Positions 24,928 to 33,598 of a stretch of 64,000 nt of DNA are shown here, one piece after another (positions within the stretch are counted from its first letter, which is position 1; every line of letters begins with the position of its first letter). Both the position numbers and the translations under genes were made by a program. The stretch comes from Pseudomonas yamanorum (lineage in GTDB: Bacteria; Pseudomonadota; Gammaproteobacteria; Pseudomonadales; Pseudomonadaceae), in contig NZ_LT629793.1 in assembly GCF_900105735.1 (NCBI RefSeq), forward strand, positions 806,001 to 870,000. The letters are read 5' to 3'. The notes beneath the pieces were generated by a model. It made no database searches. It saw only the letters and a list, made by a program, of their open reading frames with translations, and was not told where the DNA came from.

Positions 24928-25584
24928 ATGACCCCTGACCGTTTGCTCGACCGCCTGGCCGCGCTGGACACCAACACCGTGTCCGACGCTCTCGACTTCC
25001 TCGGCCTGCCCGGCGCCACCGTGGGCCTGCGCCCGCTGTGGAACTGCCCGAAGATCGTTGGCCGCGCCAGTACCGTAATGCTCGGCCCCAAGTCCGACAT
25101 CGCTCCGACCGTGCACTTGATCACCCCGGTGATCGAACAGGTCGCGACAGACGACCGGGTGCTGGTGATTGCCGGCGGTATCGAGGGCATTTCCTGCTGG
25201 GGTGACATCATCGCCAACGCGGCGTCGCGCAAACACATACGTGGTACGGTGATTGATGGTTTCAGCCGCGATATCGACGGCAGCGAGGCCATCGGCTATC
25301 CGGTGTACGGACGCGGCGTGACCATGATCAGCGCGCGCAACCGCGTGGTGCAGGTCGACGCCGGCGTGACGCTCAACGTCGCTGGCGTGAGCGTCAGCGA
25401 GGACGACTACGTGATCGCCGATACCTGCGGCTCGGTGTTCGTGCCCCAGGCGGTGATCGAAAAGGTCCTGGACCTGGGCGAGCGCATCGCCCGCCGCCAG
25501 GACGGCATGGTGCAGGCGGTGCGCAGCGGGCGTTCGGTGGTCGAGGTGATGCACGACGCACAGTTTGAGGCGATCACCCGATGA
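24928..25584 (+). CDS. RraA-family aldolase/decarboxylase (HMG aldolase-like), copy 1
   Basis: Protein of 218 aa in the RraA/4-hydroxy-4-methyl-2-oxoglutarate aldolase family. Family blocks: LAALDTNTVSDALDFLGLPG, VIEQVATDDRVLVIAGG, CWGDIIANAASRKHIRGTVIDGFSRDID; the Arg-Asp pair used by the class II aldolase is retained in FSRD. Such enzymes split 4-substituted-4-hydroxy-2-oxoglutarates to pyruvate plus an oxo acid, or decarboxylate oxaloacetate, using Mg2+. The true RNase E inhibitor RraA is a different branch. First gene of a LysR-divergent operon; the stop overlaps the aminotransferase start (ATGA). Confidence 0.85.
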   Translation: MTPDRLLDRLAALDTNTVSDALDFLGLPGATVGLRPLWNCPKIVGRASTVMLGPKSDIAPTVHLITPVIEQVATDDRVLVIAGGIEGISCWGDIIANAASRKHIRGTVIDGFSRDIDGSEAIGYPVYGRGVTMISARNRVVQVDAGVTLNVAGVSVSEDDYVIADTCGSVFVPQAVIEKVLDLGERIARRQDGMVQAVRSGRSVVEVMHDAQFEAITR

Positions 25585-26810
25585 GCGCCGATATCCAGCG
25601 GCTGAACCCGCGCCTGGCCAGCGCACAACCGTCCGCCACCTATCGCATCATGGACCGCGTTGCCGAACGCCGAGCACAAGGCGCGCAGGTTATTTCGCTG
25701 TGTGCCGGCGAGCCGGATTTCGACACCCCGGTGCATATCCGCGAGGCTGCGATTCAGGCCATCGAAACCGGGCATACCCGCTACACCCAGGTGGCCGGTG
25801 CGCGGGCCCTGCGGGAGGCGGTGGCGGCGAAGTTCCGGCGCGAAAACGGCCTGGACGTGTCCTGGCAGGACACCCTTGTGTGCAACGGCGGCAAGCAGGT
25901 GATCTACAACGCCCTGGCGGCCACCCTCAATGAAGGCGACGAAGTGATCGTGCCCGCGCCGTACTGGGTCAGTTACCCGGAGATGGTGCAACTGTGCGGC
26001 GGCGAAGCGCGCATCGTCACTTGCGATGCCGACAGTGGGTTCAAGCTGACACCCGAGGCCCTGGCCGCTGCAATCACCCCGCAGACCCGCTGGCTGATCC
26101 TCAATTCACCGTCCAATCCCACTGGCGCGGTGTACAGCGAGGGCGAGCTACGGGCGCTGGCCGAAGTGCTGTTGGCCCACCCGCAGGTGCTGATCCTGGC
26201 CGACGACATCTACGAGCACCTGATCTTTGACGGCCAGGTGTTCCATACCCTGGCCCAGGTTGAGCCGCGTTTGGCACCACGCACATTGACCATGAACGGC
26301 GTGTCCAAGGCCTACGCCATGACCGGCTGGCGCATCGGTTTCGCCACCGGCCCACGTTGGTTGCTGGAGGCCATGGAAAAGCTGCAAGGCCAGCAAACCT
26401 CCGGCGCCTGCTCGGTCTCGCAACAAGCGGCACTTGCCGCGCTGGAAGGCCCCAAGGATTTTATCCGCAACAGTCACGTGGTGTTCCAGACGCGCCGGGA
26501 CTTGATGGTGAAGTTGCTGAATGACACGCCAGGCCTGACGTGCATCAGCCCCGCCGGTGCGTTTTATGCGTTCGCCTCCTGCGCGGCGCTGATCGGGCGT
26601 ACCTCGGCGGGCGGCCGGGTACTGCACAGCGATGAAGATGTCGCCCTGGCGCTGCTGGATGAGGCCAATGTGGCCGTGGTTCACGGCAGCGCCTTTGGCC
26701 TGGGACCGTACATTCGCATCGCCTATGCCCTGGATGATGCCTCGTTGCGCCAAGCGTGCGAGGCGATCCGCGGCTTCTGCAGTCGCCTGCTGGCCGAAGA
26801 AAAAAAGTGA
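25581..26810 (+). CDS. PLP-dependent aminotransferase (class I/II)
   Basis: Aspartate-aminotransferase-fold enzyme, 409 aa, cytoplasmic. Conserved features: AQPSATYRIMDRVAERRAQGAQVISLCAGEPDFDTP at the N-terminus, LVCNGGKQVIYNAL, the NSPSNPTGAVYS loop, DDIYEHLIFDG (Asp to the PLP pyridine N and Tyr), MNGVSKAYAMTGWRIGF with the PLP lysine in SKAYAMTGWR, and the C-terminal IRIAYALDD containing the carboxylate-binding Arg. Translationally coupled to the upstream RraA gene. Placement between two aldolase-like genes suggests it deaminates an amino acid to the 2-oxo acid that the aldolases then cleave. Confidence 0.9.
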   Translation: MSADIQRLNPRLASAQPSATYRIMDRVAERRAQGAQVISLCAGEPDFDTPVHIREAAIQAIETGHTRYTQVAGARALREAVAAKFRRENGLDVSWQDTLVCNGGKQVIYNALAATLNEGDEVIVPAPYWVSYPEMVQLCGGEARIVTCDADSGFKLTPEALAAAITPQTRWLILNSPSNPTGAVYSEGELRALAEVLLAHPQVLILADDIYEHLIFDGQVFHTLAQVEPRLAPRTLTMNGVSKAYAMTGWRIGFATGPRWLLEAMEKLQGQQTSGACSVSQQAALAALEGPKDFIRNSHVVFQTRRDLMVKLLNDTPGLTCISPAGAFYAFASCAALIGRTSAGGRVLHSDEDVALALLDEANVAVVHGSAFGLGPYIRIAYALDDASLRQACEAIRGFCSRLLAEEKK

Positions 26811-26844
26811 TGAGTTCCCATAGATAAATATCGCTAATGGTGGC

Positions 26845-26874
26845 GTTCGGCCCTTCTTAAGATTGGGGCCGAAC
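26845..26874 (+). promoter_or_regulatory. Intra-operon hairpin before the MFS gene
   Basis: Perfect 9-bp stem GTTCGGCCC / GGGCCGAAC with a 12-base loop, in the 97-bp gap between the aminotransferase and MFS genes. No T tract follows, so it is more likely an RNA-processing or stability element, or an operator, than a terminator. Confidence 0.5.
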
Positions 26875-26907
26875 AGGACAACACTCACAACAACAAGGTC
26901 CGCCCTC

Positions 26908-28245
26908 ATGTCGATGCCTGAAGTCATAAAACCCACTGTGCGCAGCCAATACCGCTGGGTGGTTGCGGCGCTGATTTTCCTGATCTACACCGTGGCCGCC
27001 GCCGACCGGGCCAACCTCGGTGTGGCGCTGCCGTTTATTCGCCAGGAATTTGAAATGAGCAATGCCCAGGCCGGCGGCCTGGTCAGCCTGTTCCTGCTGG
27101 CTTACGCCCTGGCACAACTGCCGTCGGGCTTTGCCTTCGGGCGCTTTGGCGTCAGCCGGATCCTGCCGGGGGCCATGGTGCTGACCTCCCTGTTGACCGG
27201 GCTGGTGGGCACCGCCAGCTCACTGCTGGCGCTGAAACTCTATCGCCTGGGCCTGGGCATCGCTGAAGGCCCGCTGCCCATCAGCATGACCACCACCATC
27301 AACAACTGGTTTCCGGCACGGGAAAAAGGCACGGCGTCGGGGATCTTCCTCTCAGCGGTGAAGTTCGGACCGGTGATCGTGCCGCCGCTGTGTGCCGTGA
27401 TCATTTCGGTGTGGGGCTGGCGCGAGATTTTCTACTTCTTTGCGATCCCGGGCATCGTGCTGGCGGTGGTCTGGTACTTCCTGGTCACCGACCATCCGTC
27501 CCGCAGCCGCTTCGTCAACCCGGCCGAACTTCAGTACATCGTCGAGGACACGGCAATCAGCCGGACCGCCCGCGTGCACAAGACACCGGCCTGGGTTGAG
27601 AAGCTCGACCGAGTCATCCGCACCCGCGATGAAAAACCCCTGGACACCAACCGTCAGGTGTTCAAGTCCTGGAACATCTGGGGTTGCGCCACCAGCTACT
27701 GCTTTCAGCTCGGTGTCTCCAGCGTGCTGCTGGCGTGGATTCCCACCTACCTGATGACCGTCAAGCAGTTCTCTATCATGAACATGGGCCTGGTCTCGGC
27801 AGCGCCCTGGGTGGGCGCGGTGCTGGGCAACCTGCTGGGTGGTTTCTGCTCGGACCGCCTGATGGGCGGGCGGCGCAAGCCGGGCATGCTCCTGTCGGCC
27901 GTCGGCACCTCATTGATGATGTACCTGCTGATCAATTCACCGGCCGAGCCCCTGCCCTACGGCTTGCTGCTGATGTTGACCGGCATGGTGCTGAGCCTCG
28001 GCTTCTCGTCCTACATGGTCTACCCGATGGGCCTGACCACCAAGAAGACCTTCCCGATCTCCAACGCCATCGTGAACATGATCGGCCAGTTGGGCGCCGC
28101 CGCCACGCCCTTCATCACCGGCCTGCTGCTGGACAACTACGGCTGGAACTACGTGTTCGCCTGGCTGGCGATCGGCTCGTTCATCAGCTTCATCATTTTG
28201 CTGACCATTGCCGAGCCCCGCCCGGCCTCCAGCCAACCGACCTGA
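26908..28245 (+). CDS. MFS transporter, anion:cation symporter type
   Basis: Inner-membrane transporter of 445 aa in the ACS (phthalate/glucarate/tartrate) branch of MFS. Twelve hydrophobic segments; N-terminal YRWVVAALIFLIYTVAAADRANLGVALPFIRQEF is the characteristic ACS helix 1 with the DRxN motif, and helix 2/3 shows LLAYALAQLPSGFAFGRFGVSR. Likely imports an organic anion or amino acid for the surrounding aldolase/aminotransferase genes. The ATG at 26908 is chosen over the earlier in-frame start because it begins just before helix 1 and follows an AAGG site. Confidence 0.9.
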   Translation: MSMPEVIKPTVRSQYRWVVAALIFLIYTVAAADRANLGVALPFIRQEFEMSNAQAGGLVSLFLLAYALAQLPSGFAFGRFGVSRILPGAMVLTSLLTGLVGTASSLLALKLYRLGLGIAEGPLPISMTTTINNWFPAREKGTASGIFLSAVKFGPVIVPPLCAVIISVWGWREIFYFFAIPGIVLAVVWYFLVTDHPSRSRFVNPAELQYIVEDTAISRTARVHKTPAWVEKLDRVIRTRDEKPLDTNRQVFKSWNIWGCATSYCFQLGVSSVLLAWIPTYLMTVKQFSIMNMGLVSAAPWVGAVLGNLLGGFCSDRLMGGRRKPGMLLSAVGTSLMMYLLINSPAEPLPYGLLLMLTGMVLSLGFSSYMVYPMGLTTKKTFPISNAIVNMIGQLGAAATPFITGLLLDNYGWNYVFAWLAIGSFISFIILLTIAEPRPASSQPT

Positions 28246-28270
28246 TTTGTCACCCCAAGAGGAGTTACCC

Positions 28271-28933
28271 ATGTCGCCCCAAGACCAAGAATTGGTTGCC
28301 CTGTTTGCAGGCCTGGACACCCCGGGCGTGTCCGACGCCCTGGACAAGCTCGGCCTGCCCGGCCAATGCCTGGGAATCATGCCCCTGGACAACTATCGCC
28401 AGGTGGTGGTCGGTCCGGCCTTCACCGTGCGCTACGTCAGCGCCAGCACCCCGCCGGGCACCGTAGGCGACTTTATCGACGACGTGGCCGAAGGCGATGT
28501 GGTGGTGATCGACAATGACGGACGCACCGACTGCACGGTGTGGGGTGACATCATGACCCAGTACGCCGGCAGCCAGCGGATCGCCGCGACGGTGATTGAT
28601 GGCGTGTGCCGCGACGTCAGCAAGGCCCTGGGCGACGGCTACCCGCTGTTCACCAAGGGCCGGTTCATGCGCACGGGCAAGGACCGGGTTGAAGTGGAAG
28701 CAGTAAACCAGCCGGTGTCCATCGGCCAGGCCCGGGTGTGCGCCCGGGACATCGTGGTCGCCGATGCCAATGGCGTGGTGATCGTGCCGCGTGAGCGGGC
28801 CCATGAAGTGGCGGCGTGTGCGCGCTCGATTGAAGCGGTGGAAGCACGTATCCGGGGATTGCTCGATGAAGGCAAATCATTGAGGGAAGCACGGGCAGTG
28901 CTGGGTTATCACACCCTGCAACGCAAGGGCTGA
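28271..28933 (+). CDS. RraA-family aldolase/decarboxylase, copy 2
   Basis: 220-aa paralogue of the protein at 24928. It keeps the same blocks: LFAGLDTPGVSDALDKLGLPG, VGDFIDDVAEGDVVVIDNDG, VWGDIMTQYAGSQRIAATVIDGVCRDVSKA, with the Arg-Asp pair in VCRDV and a C-terminal regulatory-looking tail EARIRGLLDEGKSLREARAVLGY. ATG 28271 has a GAGGAG site. Last gene of the operon. The two paralogues may act on successive or stereoisomeric substrates, or form mixed hexamers; sequence alone does not decide. Confidence 0.85.
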   Translation: MSPQDQELVALFAGLDTPGVSDALDKLGLPGQCLGIMPLDNYRQVVVGPAFTVRYVSASTPPGTVGDFIDDVAEGDVVVIDNDGRTDCTVWGDIMTQYAGSQRIAATVIDGVCRDVSKALGDGYPLFTKGRFMRTGKDRVEVEAVNQPVSIGQARVCARDIVVADANGVVIVPRERAHEVAACARSIEAVEARIRGLLDEGKSLREARAVLGYHTLQRKG

Positions 28934-29028
28934 CACGCACCGGGCCGCTCCGCTGATCCAGCAGATTTGCGCAGCGGCCCCTGCATTCCTCACACTACCC
29001 GCCCTCACCGCCTTTCCCGGAATTCGCC

Positions 29029-29586
29029 ATGTCCGACCTATTGCTCAAGCCTGCCCTGCCCGGCATTGCGCTGAGACGATGGCGTCTGCTGCACCGCGTC
29101 AAACAGGCTCACGCCGCCGAGTTGTTCCACGTCACCCAGTCGACCATTTCCCGCTGGGAAAGTGGTGTGCAGGCCATGGAGCCTGCAGCGCACCAACACC
29201 TTGAACAGTTGCTGGCCGCACGCCTGGAGGCCGCCGCCGATCAAGTCCTCGCCCGACTGGTCAAGGAAAGCCCGCGGCCCATGCACCTGGTGTGTGACCT
29301 GACCCATCGTTTGTTGGCTTGCTCGGCCTCCCGTGCTGCCGAGTTCAGCAGCCCGTTGACCGACCTGCTGGGGCATTCACTGTGGCGCTTCGTGACGCCG
29401 GAAATCCTGCGCATGGAATCCGCGCTGGATGACTCGGGCTGGCGCGACAGCCTCGCCCCGCCGGCCCTGGAGTTCATCACCGGCACCAACGATTCCACGG
29501 TTGTACCGATCCGCCAGAGCCTGTGCCGCTGGACCCGCATCCCGCTGAGCGATGGCACCGCCGCGCGCCTGGTCGAAACCCTCTAA
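29029..29586 (+). CDS. XRE-type transcriptional regulator with PAS-like C-terminus
   Basis: 185-aa DNA-binding protein. The N-terminal Cro/C1 HTH reads LRRWRLLHRVKQAHAAELFHVTQSTISRWESGVQAMEPAAHQHLEQLL. The remainder (VCDLTHRLLACSASRAAEF..LLGHSLWRFVTPEILRMESALDDSGW) resembles a PAS-like sensor segment. It is monocistronic with an 87-bp gap to the HD-domain gene, which contains a perfect CGCATA-TTT-TATGCG dyad. Ligand and targets unknown. Confidence 0.8.
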   Translation: MSDLLLKPALPGIALRRWRLLHRVKQAHAAELFHVTQSTISRWESGVQAMEPAAHQHLEQLLAARLEAAADQVLARLVKESPRPMHLVCDLTHRLLACSASRAAEFSSPLTDLLGHSLWRFVTPEILRMESALDDSGWRDSLAPPALEFITGTNDSTVVPIRQSLCRWTRIPLSDGTAARLVETL

Positions 29587-29594
29587 CCGCCCGG

Positions 29595-29609
29595 CGCATA
29601 TTTTATGCG
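29595..29609. promoter_or_regulatory. Palindrome CGCATA-TTT-TATGCG
   Basis: Perfect 15-bp dyad nine bases after the XRE gene stop and about 65 bp before the HD-domain gene. Its size and position suit an operator for the adjacent XRE-type regulator controlling the HD gene. Confidence 0.35.
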
Positions 29610-29673
29610 TGGACGCTTCGCACCACCGCGCCTAGTCTTTAATCCTTAACCGCGACCCTGCCGGGGCAGATTC

Positions 29674-30249
29674 ATGGACATCGAAAAACTCAAGGGCCGC
29701 CTCGACTTCCTGCGCGAAGCGGAAAAACTCAAGGACGTGCTCAGAAGCGCGCATACCTCTTCCGGTCGCACCGAGAGCACCGCGGAACACAGCTGGCGCC
29801 TGTGCCTGATGGCAATTACCTTCGGGGATGAACTGGCCGGCCTCGACCTGCTGAAAATCCTCAAGATGTGCGTAATCCACGACCTGGGAGAGGCCCTCCA
29901 CGGCGACATCCCGGCGGTCCAGCAAGCGCAGTTCCCCAACAAGAGCCAGCAAGAATACGACGACCTGTTGCTGTTGACCCGGGCACTGGATGAGCCGTTG
30001 CGGGCCGAGATTCTGGCCCTGTGGGACGACTACGAAAACGCCCGGTCCGCCGAGGCCAAGGCAGTCAAAGCCCTGGACAAGCTGGAGACCCTGCTGCAAC
30101 ACAACCAGGGCTTGAACCCGCCCGACTTCGACTACGCCTTCAATCTGGCCTATGGCAGGAAACACACCAGCGCCGAGCCGATTTTCCAGACACTGCGCGA
30201 GATCATCGACCAGGATACAGAAGCAAAAATCCAGACTCCCAACCGGTAG
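29674..30249 (+). CDS. HD-domain hydrolase (YfbR-like)
   Basis: 191-aa metal-dependent phosphohydrolase of the HD_3/YfbR group, which includes 5'-deoxynucleotidases. Metal ligands can be seen in ESTAEHSWRLCLMA (first His) and MCVIHDLGEALHGDIPA (HD pair, then Glu), with a later Asp in KALDKLETLLQHNQG. The N-terminal helix FLREAEKLKDVLRSAHTSSGRTEST is conserved in the family. Substrate (dNMP or another nucleotide) not provable from sequence. Convergent with gspD, the ends being about 7 bp apart. Confidence 0.85.
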   Translation: MDIEKLKGRLDFLREAEKLKDVLRSAHTSSGRTESTAEHSWRLCLMAITFGDELAGLDLLKILKMCVIHDLGEALHGDIPAVQQAQFPNKSQQEYDDLLLLTRALDEPLRAEILALWDDYENARSAEAKAVKALDKLETLLQHNQGLNPPDFDYAFNLAYGRKHTSAEPIFQTLREIIDQDTEAKIQTPNR

Positions 30250-30255
30250 CGCGAA

Positions 30256-32469
30256 CTAGTTCGCCGGGCGCAACAGCTGCATCTGCTGGCGATAGTCATC
30301 CGTCACCTGCCGCGCCTGGCCGCTGCTGGTAATCACCCGGGGGGTGATCAGCACGATCAGTTCGGTGCGATCCTTGGACTTGCTGGTGTTGCCAAACAAC
30401 CAGCGCAGCCCGGGGATTTTCCCCAGGTACGGCACCGCACTGACGCTCTCGGCGTTGTCCTGCTTGATCAGCCCGCCGAGCAGCACGGTCTGGCCGCTTT
30501 GCACCGCCACCTGGGTGGACACCGAACGTGTGGAGATGCGCGGGTTGTTGGGCGTGTCACTGCTGTTGGTGGTTTGGTTCTCGGCGTCGCTGACCTGTTG
30601 CTGGATGTCCATGTACACCAGGCCGCCCGGGTTGATGCGCGGCACCACGTCGAGGATCACCCCGGTCTGCACGTATTCGACGCTGCTCAAGGTGCTGTCG
30701 GCGTTGCCGGTGTTGACCGTGGTCTGACTGATGGGGATGTTGTCACCCACCTGGATCTGCGCCGGCTGGTTGTTCATCACCACCAGCGACGGCGCCGACA
30801 GCACCTGGGTGCGGCCGTTGGTTTCCAGGGCGTGCAAGGCCACTTGCAGGTTGGAGCTGACGAAGGAATAGAACAGCGAATCCGCGCCCAATCCCGCACC
30901 GCCACCACCCAGGGCGCCCTGGCTGCCTGGGGTATTGGCCACCGTGGTGCTGGTGGAATTGCCCGCCAGGCGGCCCAGGTACCATTGCACCCCGAGGTCC
31001 AGTTCGCCGGTGAGTTTGACTTCGAGAATGCGCGTCTCGATCTGCACCTGCAGCGGCGGGTTGTCGAGGCGTTTGATCGCCGATTCGATCTCCTTCCACT
31101 GTACCGGGCGGGTGCGTACCAGCAACTGGTTACTGCTTTTTTGCGCGGTGATCCGGGTGCCGGCGTCGAGGCTTTTGCCGGTCGTGCCTTCGGCAACGCC
31201 TTGCTCCGTGTTTTCACTGTCTTCGCTGGCGGCCGGGGCCTGGTCTTCGTCGTCGCTGACGGGCGGGTTATTGCCGCTGTTGTTCAGGCCACCCGAGGTG
31301 CCGCCGCTGGTGTTGAGTGAGGACAAGGTCGCCGTGCGCAGACCCGGCGCCACCTTGGCCAGCGTATCGTCCTTGATCGCGCCGGTGCCGTAGATCTGCC
31401 GCAGGTATTTGGCGAGGTCCGTGGCCTTCATGTTGCGCACGTCGTAGACGTACATCTGCGGCTCGTTGCCGCCACCTTCGTCGATGGTGTGAATCCAGTC
31501 GCCGACTTCGCTGAGGTACTGCGGCTGGGACGAGATCGCCACCACCGAATTGGTCCGCTCAATGGGCAGGAAGCGCACCATGCCCGCCAAAGGCATGCCG
31601 CTGTCGGGGCCGAACATCTTTTGCAGCTCGGGCATCAACTCCGCGACAGAAGCCCGTTGCAAACCGAATACGCCCACCGACATGCCCTTGAGCCAGTCGA
31701 CATCAAAGGTGTCGATGGTGTCCTGATAGTTGGCCAGCTCATCCGGCGTACCGGCCAGGCTCAGCACGTTACGCGCCGGGTCCACCAGCAGGAACGCATT
31801 TTCCCGGGCGAACGGCTTGAGCAGTTTCTGCATTTCCGTGGCCGAGATGTAGCGCAACGGAAACAGCCGCGCCGAGAGCCCGCTGGAGGGTTGCGACACG
31901 CTCATTTCCGGCACCAGCTTGCCCGCCACCGCCTGGTTGGCGGGCAGGATCACGTAGCGCTGGCCCTGGCGGAGCATCGCGTTGTCGGTCCAGGACAACA
32001 GGGTCTCGAGGATCGACAGCGCCTGTTTCTTGTTCACCGGCTTTGAGGTGGAAAAGCTTACGTTGCCTTTCACGCCCTGGGCGATGCTGTAGTTCTCGTG
32101 CAACAGGTCGCCCATGACGCTGTTGATCACCGCTTCAATCGGCTGGTCGGCGAAGTTGAACACGATGTCGCCACTGGCTTCATCCTTGACCGCCGGCGCC
32201 GGTGCGGGCTGGCGCACGAACTGCTGGTTACCGCGAATCAACTGGCGCTGGGGCGGCGTGGACGTCTGGGGTTGGCGACTGTCGACCGCAGACGACTCGC
32301 TGGCCGGGTCCACGGGCGGACGTTGCGAACCGGTGCCCTGCATCGCCTCGTGAAGCAAGGCATCGTCCGGGTCGAGGTGATCGGGGAATGACCCACAGCC
32401 GCCCAAGGCGACGGCGGTGGCCAGGCAAAACACGGTGGTGCGCAAGGCGCGAGGGGAAGTATCGATCAA
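30256..32469 (-). CDS. gspD: Type II secretion secretin GspD (predicted lipoprotein)
   Basis: Outer-membrane secretin of 737 aa and the last gene of the T2SS operon. It has a lipoprotein signal, with lipobox LGGC at residues 22-25, rather than an ordinary signal peptide, like the self-piloting HxcQ liposecretin. N0 domain (IVFNFADQPIEAVINSVMGDLL), N1-N3 domains (LSLAGTPDELANYQDTIDTFDV..), a Ser/Asn/Gly-rich loop (about residues 380-410), then the secretin core (VQIETRILEVKLTGELDLGVQW..LSAPSLVVMNNQPAQIQVGDNIP..VPYLGKIPGLRWLFGNTS). No pilotin gene is in the cluster, which fits the lipid anchor. Start overlaps the upstream gene (ATGA). Confidence 0.95.
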   Translation of the reverse strand: MIDTSPRALRTTVFCLATAVALGGCGSFPDHLDPDDALLHEAMQGTGSQRPPVDPASESSAVDSRQPQTSTPPQRQLIRGNQQFVRQPAPAPAVKDEASGDIVFNFADQPIEAVINSVMGDLLHENYSIAQGVKGNVSFSTSKPVNKKQALSILETLLSWTDNAMLRQGQRYVILPANQAVAGKLVPEMSVSQPSSGLSARLFPLRYISATEMQKLLKPFARENAFLLVDPARNVLSLAGTPDELANYQDTIDTFDVDWLKGMSVGVFGLQRASVAELMPELQKMFGPDSGMPLAGMVRFLPIERTNSVVAISSQPQYLSEVGDWIHTIDEGGGNEPQMYVYDVRNMKATDLAKYLRQIYGTGAIKDDTLAKVAPGLRTATLSSLNTSGGTSGGLNNSGNNPPVSDDEDQAPAASEDSENTEQGVAEGTTGKSLDAGTRITAQKSSNQLLVRTRPVQWKEIESAIKRLDNPPLQVQIETRILEVKLTGELDLGVQWYLGRLAGNSTSTTVANTPGSQGALGGGGAGLGADSLFYSFVSSNLQVALHALETNGRTQVLSAPSLVVMNNQPAQIQVGDNIPISQTTVNTGNADSTLSSVEYVQTGVILDVVPRINPGGLVYMDIQQQVSDAENQTTNSSDTPNNPRISTRSVSTQVAVQSGQTVLLGGLIKQDNAESVSAVPYLGKIPGLRWLFGNTSKSKDRTELIVLITPRVITSSGQARQVTDDYRQQMQLLRPAN

Positions 32470-32990
32470 GGGGCGGGCTCGTGAGGAAGGGAAATCGGGG
32501 GTGTGGTGGACGGCGGCGGCAAACGCGGAACGCTGAGGCTCAGGGTTTGCGTGCGGCCCTCCAGTACAAAACGGGCGTGCAGCGGTGTCAGGTGTTCCAG
32601 GCGCCAGCCGTTGGGCAGGGTCTGGCCCTGGTGGACCTTGAGCGGCGGACCGTCCGCGGGCTTGAGCAACGCGACGCGCAGGTCGCCGTCGAGCAGCACG
32701 CCGGTCAGCTTCAGGCTCGACAGGCTGGAGATCTCGGCCTGACCCACGGCGGCATCGGGGCTGCGGTCGGGGCTGAACAGCGGCGCCTGCCAGGTGCCGG
32801 CGAGGCTTTCCAGGGTCGCACTCGGCGCCACGTGAACCTTGGCCGAAGCATTGGCGCGCGCGGCGGAGGCAGGCTCATCCAGCCACTGCGGCGCATCGCC
32901 GATGCTGCTCAAGATGCCCACCATCAGCAGGCCCAGCAGCCCGGCCACACCGAGCAATCCCCACTCGAGGGGGCGCAATGAATTGATCAT
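32466..32990 (-). CDS. T2SS inner-membrane protein, GspC/GspN-like
   Basis: 174-aa bitopic protein: one N-terminal transmembrane helix (WGLLGVAGLLGLLMVGILSSI), a linker, and a small domain with the GspC homology-region pattern (LFSPDRSP..SLSSLKLTGVLLDGDLRVALLKPADGPPLKVHQGQTLPNGWRLEHLTPLHARFVLEGRTQTLSL). This domain normally contacts the secretin N0 domain, matching its position next to gspD. No PDZ or coiled-coil extension is present, so it is a minimal GspC; annotation as GspN is the alternative. ATGA overlaps on both sides. Confidence 0.8.
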   Translation of the reverse strand: MINSLRPLEWGLLGVAGLLGLLMVGILSSIGDAPQWLDEPASAARANASAKVHVAPSATLESLAGTWQAPLFSPDRSPDAAVGQAEISSLSSLKLTGVLLDGDLRVALLKPADGPPLKVHQGQTLPNGWRLEHLTPLHARFVLEGRTQTLSLSVPRLPPPSTTPPISLPHEPAP

Positions 32991-33598
32991 CGGCGGGCCT
33001 GCGTGGCGGCTGCTGGTTGCAGATAACCGCGCACCAACAGGTGCACCACCAGCTTTCCGGCACCGCCGCTGGCGGGGGCATTCGGACCGCGACGGACGCT
33101 CATTTCATCCACGAACAGGAACGGTCGCTGGTACTCCAGCTCATGCAGGATCGCAGTCAGGGGTTCGATGGCGCAGTTGAGGGTCAGGCTGACTTTGACC
33201 TGGCGATAGGGCTCGGTGTCGTCCTGCTCCGGGGTGATGGGCATGCGCTGGGTCAGGCTGCAGCCGCCACCGAGGCCGGCGCGGCTGTTGATCAGGTCGG
33301 CGATGCGCTGCATCAGGTCCGCCGCCACGGCGCTGGGGTCATCTCCCGGCAACAGGCTGGTGCTGCTGGCCGGGTCCTGGCGGGCTTGCTCCAGTTGCTC
33401 ACGCAGAGCGGCGCCCTGGTGCAGCAGGCCCGCATAGCGTTGCTGTTGTTCGCGCAGCTGTTCGGCCTGCTCGCTCATGGCGCGCAATGGCCCGGCGAAC
33501 CAGCTGTCGATCAGCAGCCAGTAACCGCCGCCCAGCACCAGCGCCAGGACCAGCAAGGCGGCGCCGCGACGTTCACGGGGTGTCAGTGGTCGGCGCAT
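32987..33598 (-). CDS. gspM: T2SS assembly platform protein GspM
   Basis: 203-aa bitopic inner-membrane protein. The N-terminal cytoplasmic stub (MRRPLTPRERRG) is followed by a transmembrane helix (AALLVLALVLGGGYWLLI), a coiled coil (MSEQAEQLREQQQRYAGLLHQGAALREQLEQARQ) and a ferredoxin-like periplasmic domain of the GspM_II/PilO kind. The ATG at 33598 is chosen because it gives a short cytoplasmic tail; it lies 26 bp inside gspL. It pairs with GspL in the platform around GspF. Confidence 0.88.
   Translation of the reverse strand: MRRPLTPRERRGAALLVLALVLGGGYWLLIDSWFAGPLRAMSEQAEQLREQQQRYAGLLHQGAALREQLEQARQDPASSTSLLPGDDPSAVAADLMQRIADLINSRAGLGGGCSLTQRMPITPEQDDTEPYRQVKVSLTLNCAIEPLTAILHELEYQRPFLFVDEMSVRRGPNAPASGGAGKLVVHLLVRGYLQPAAATQARR

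Noticed and set aside
24928..25584. Reading the RraA-family genes as RNase E inhibitors
   Set aside because: Both are in a catabolic-type operon and keep the Arg-Asp pair of the aldolase branch; the regulator RraA is a housekeeping single gene.
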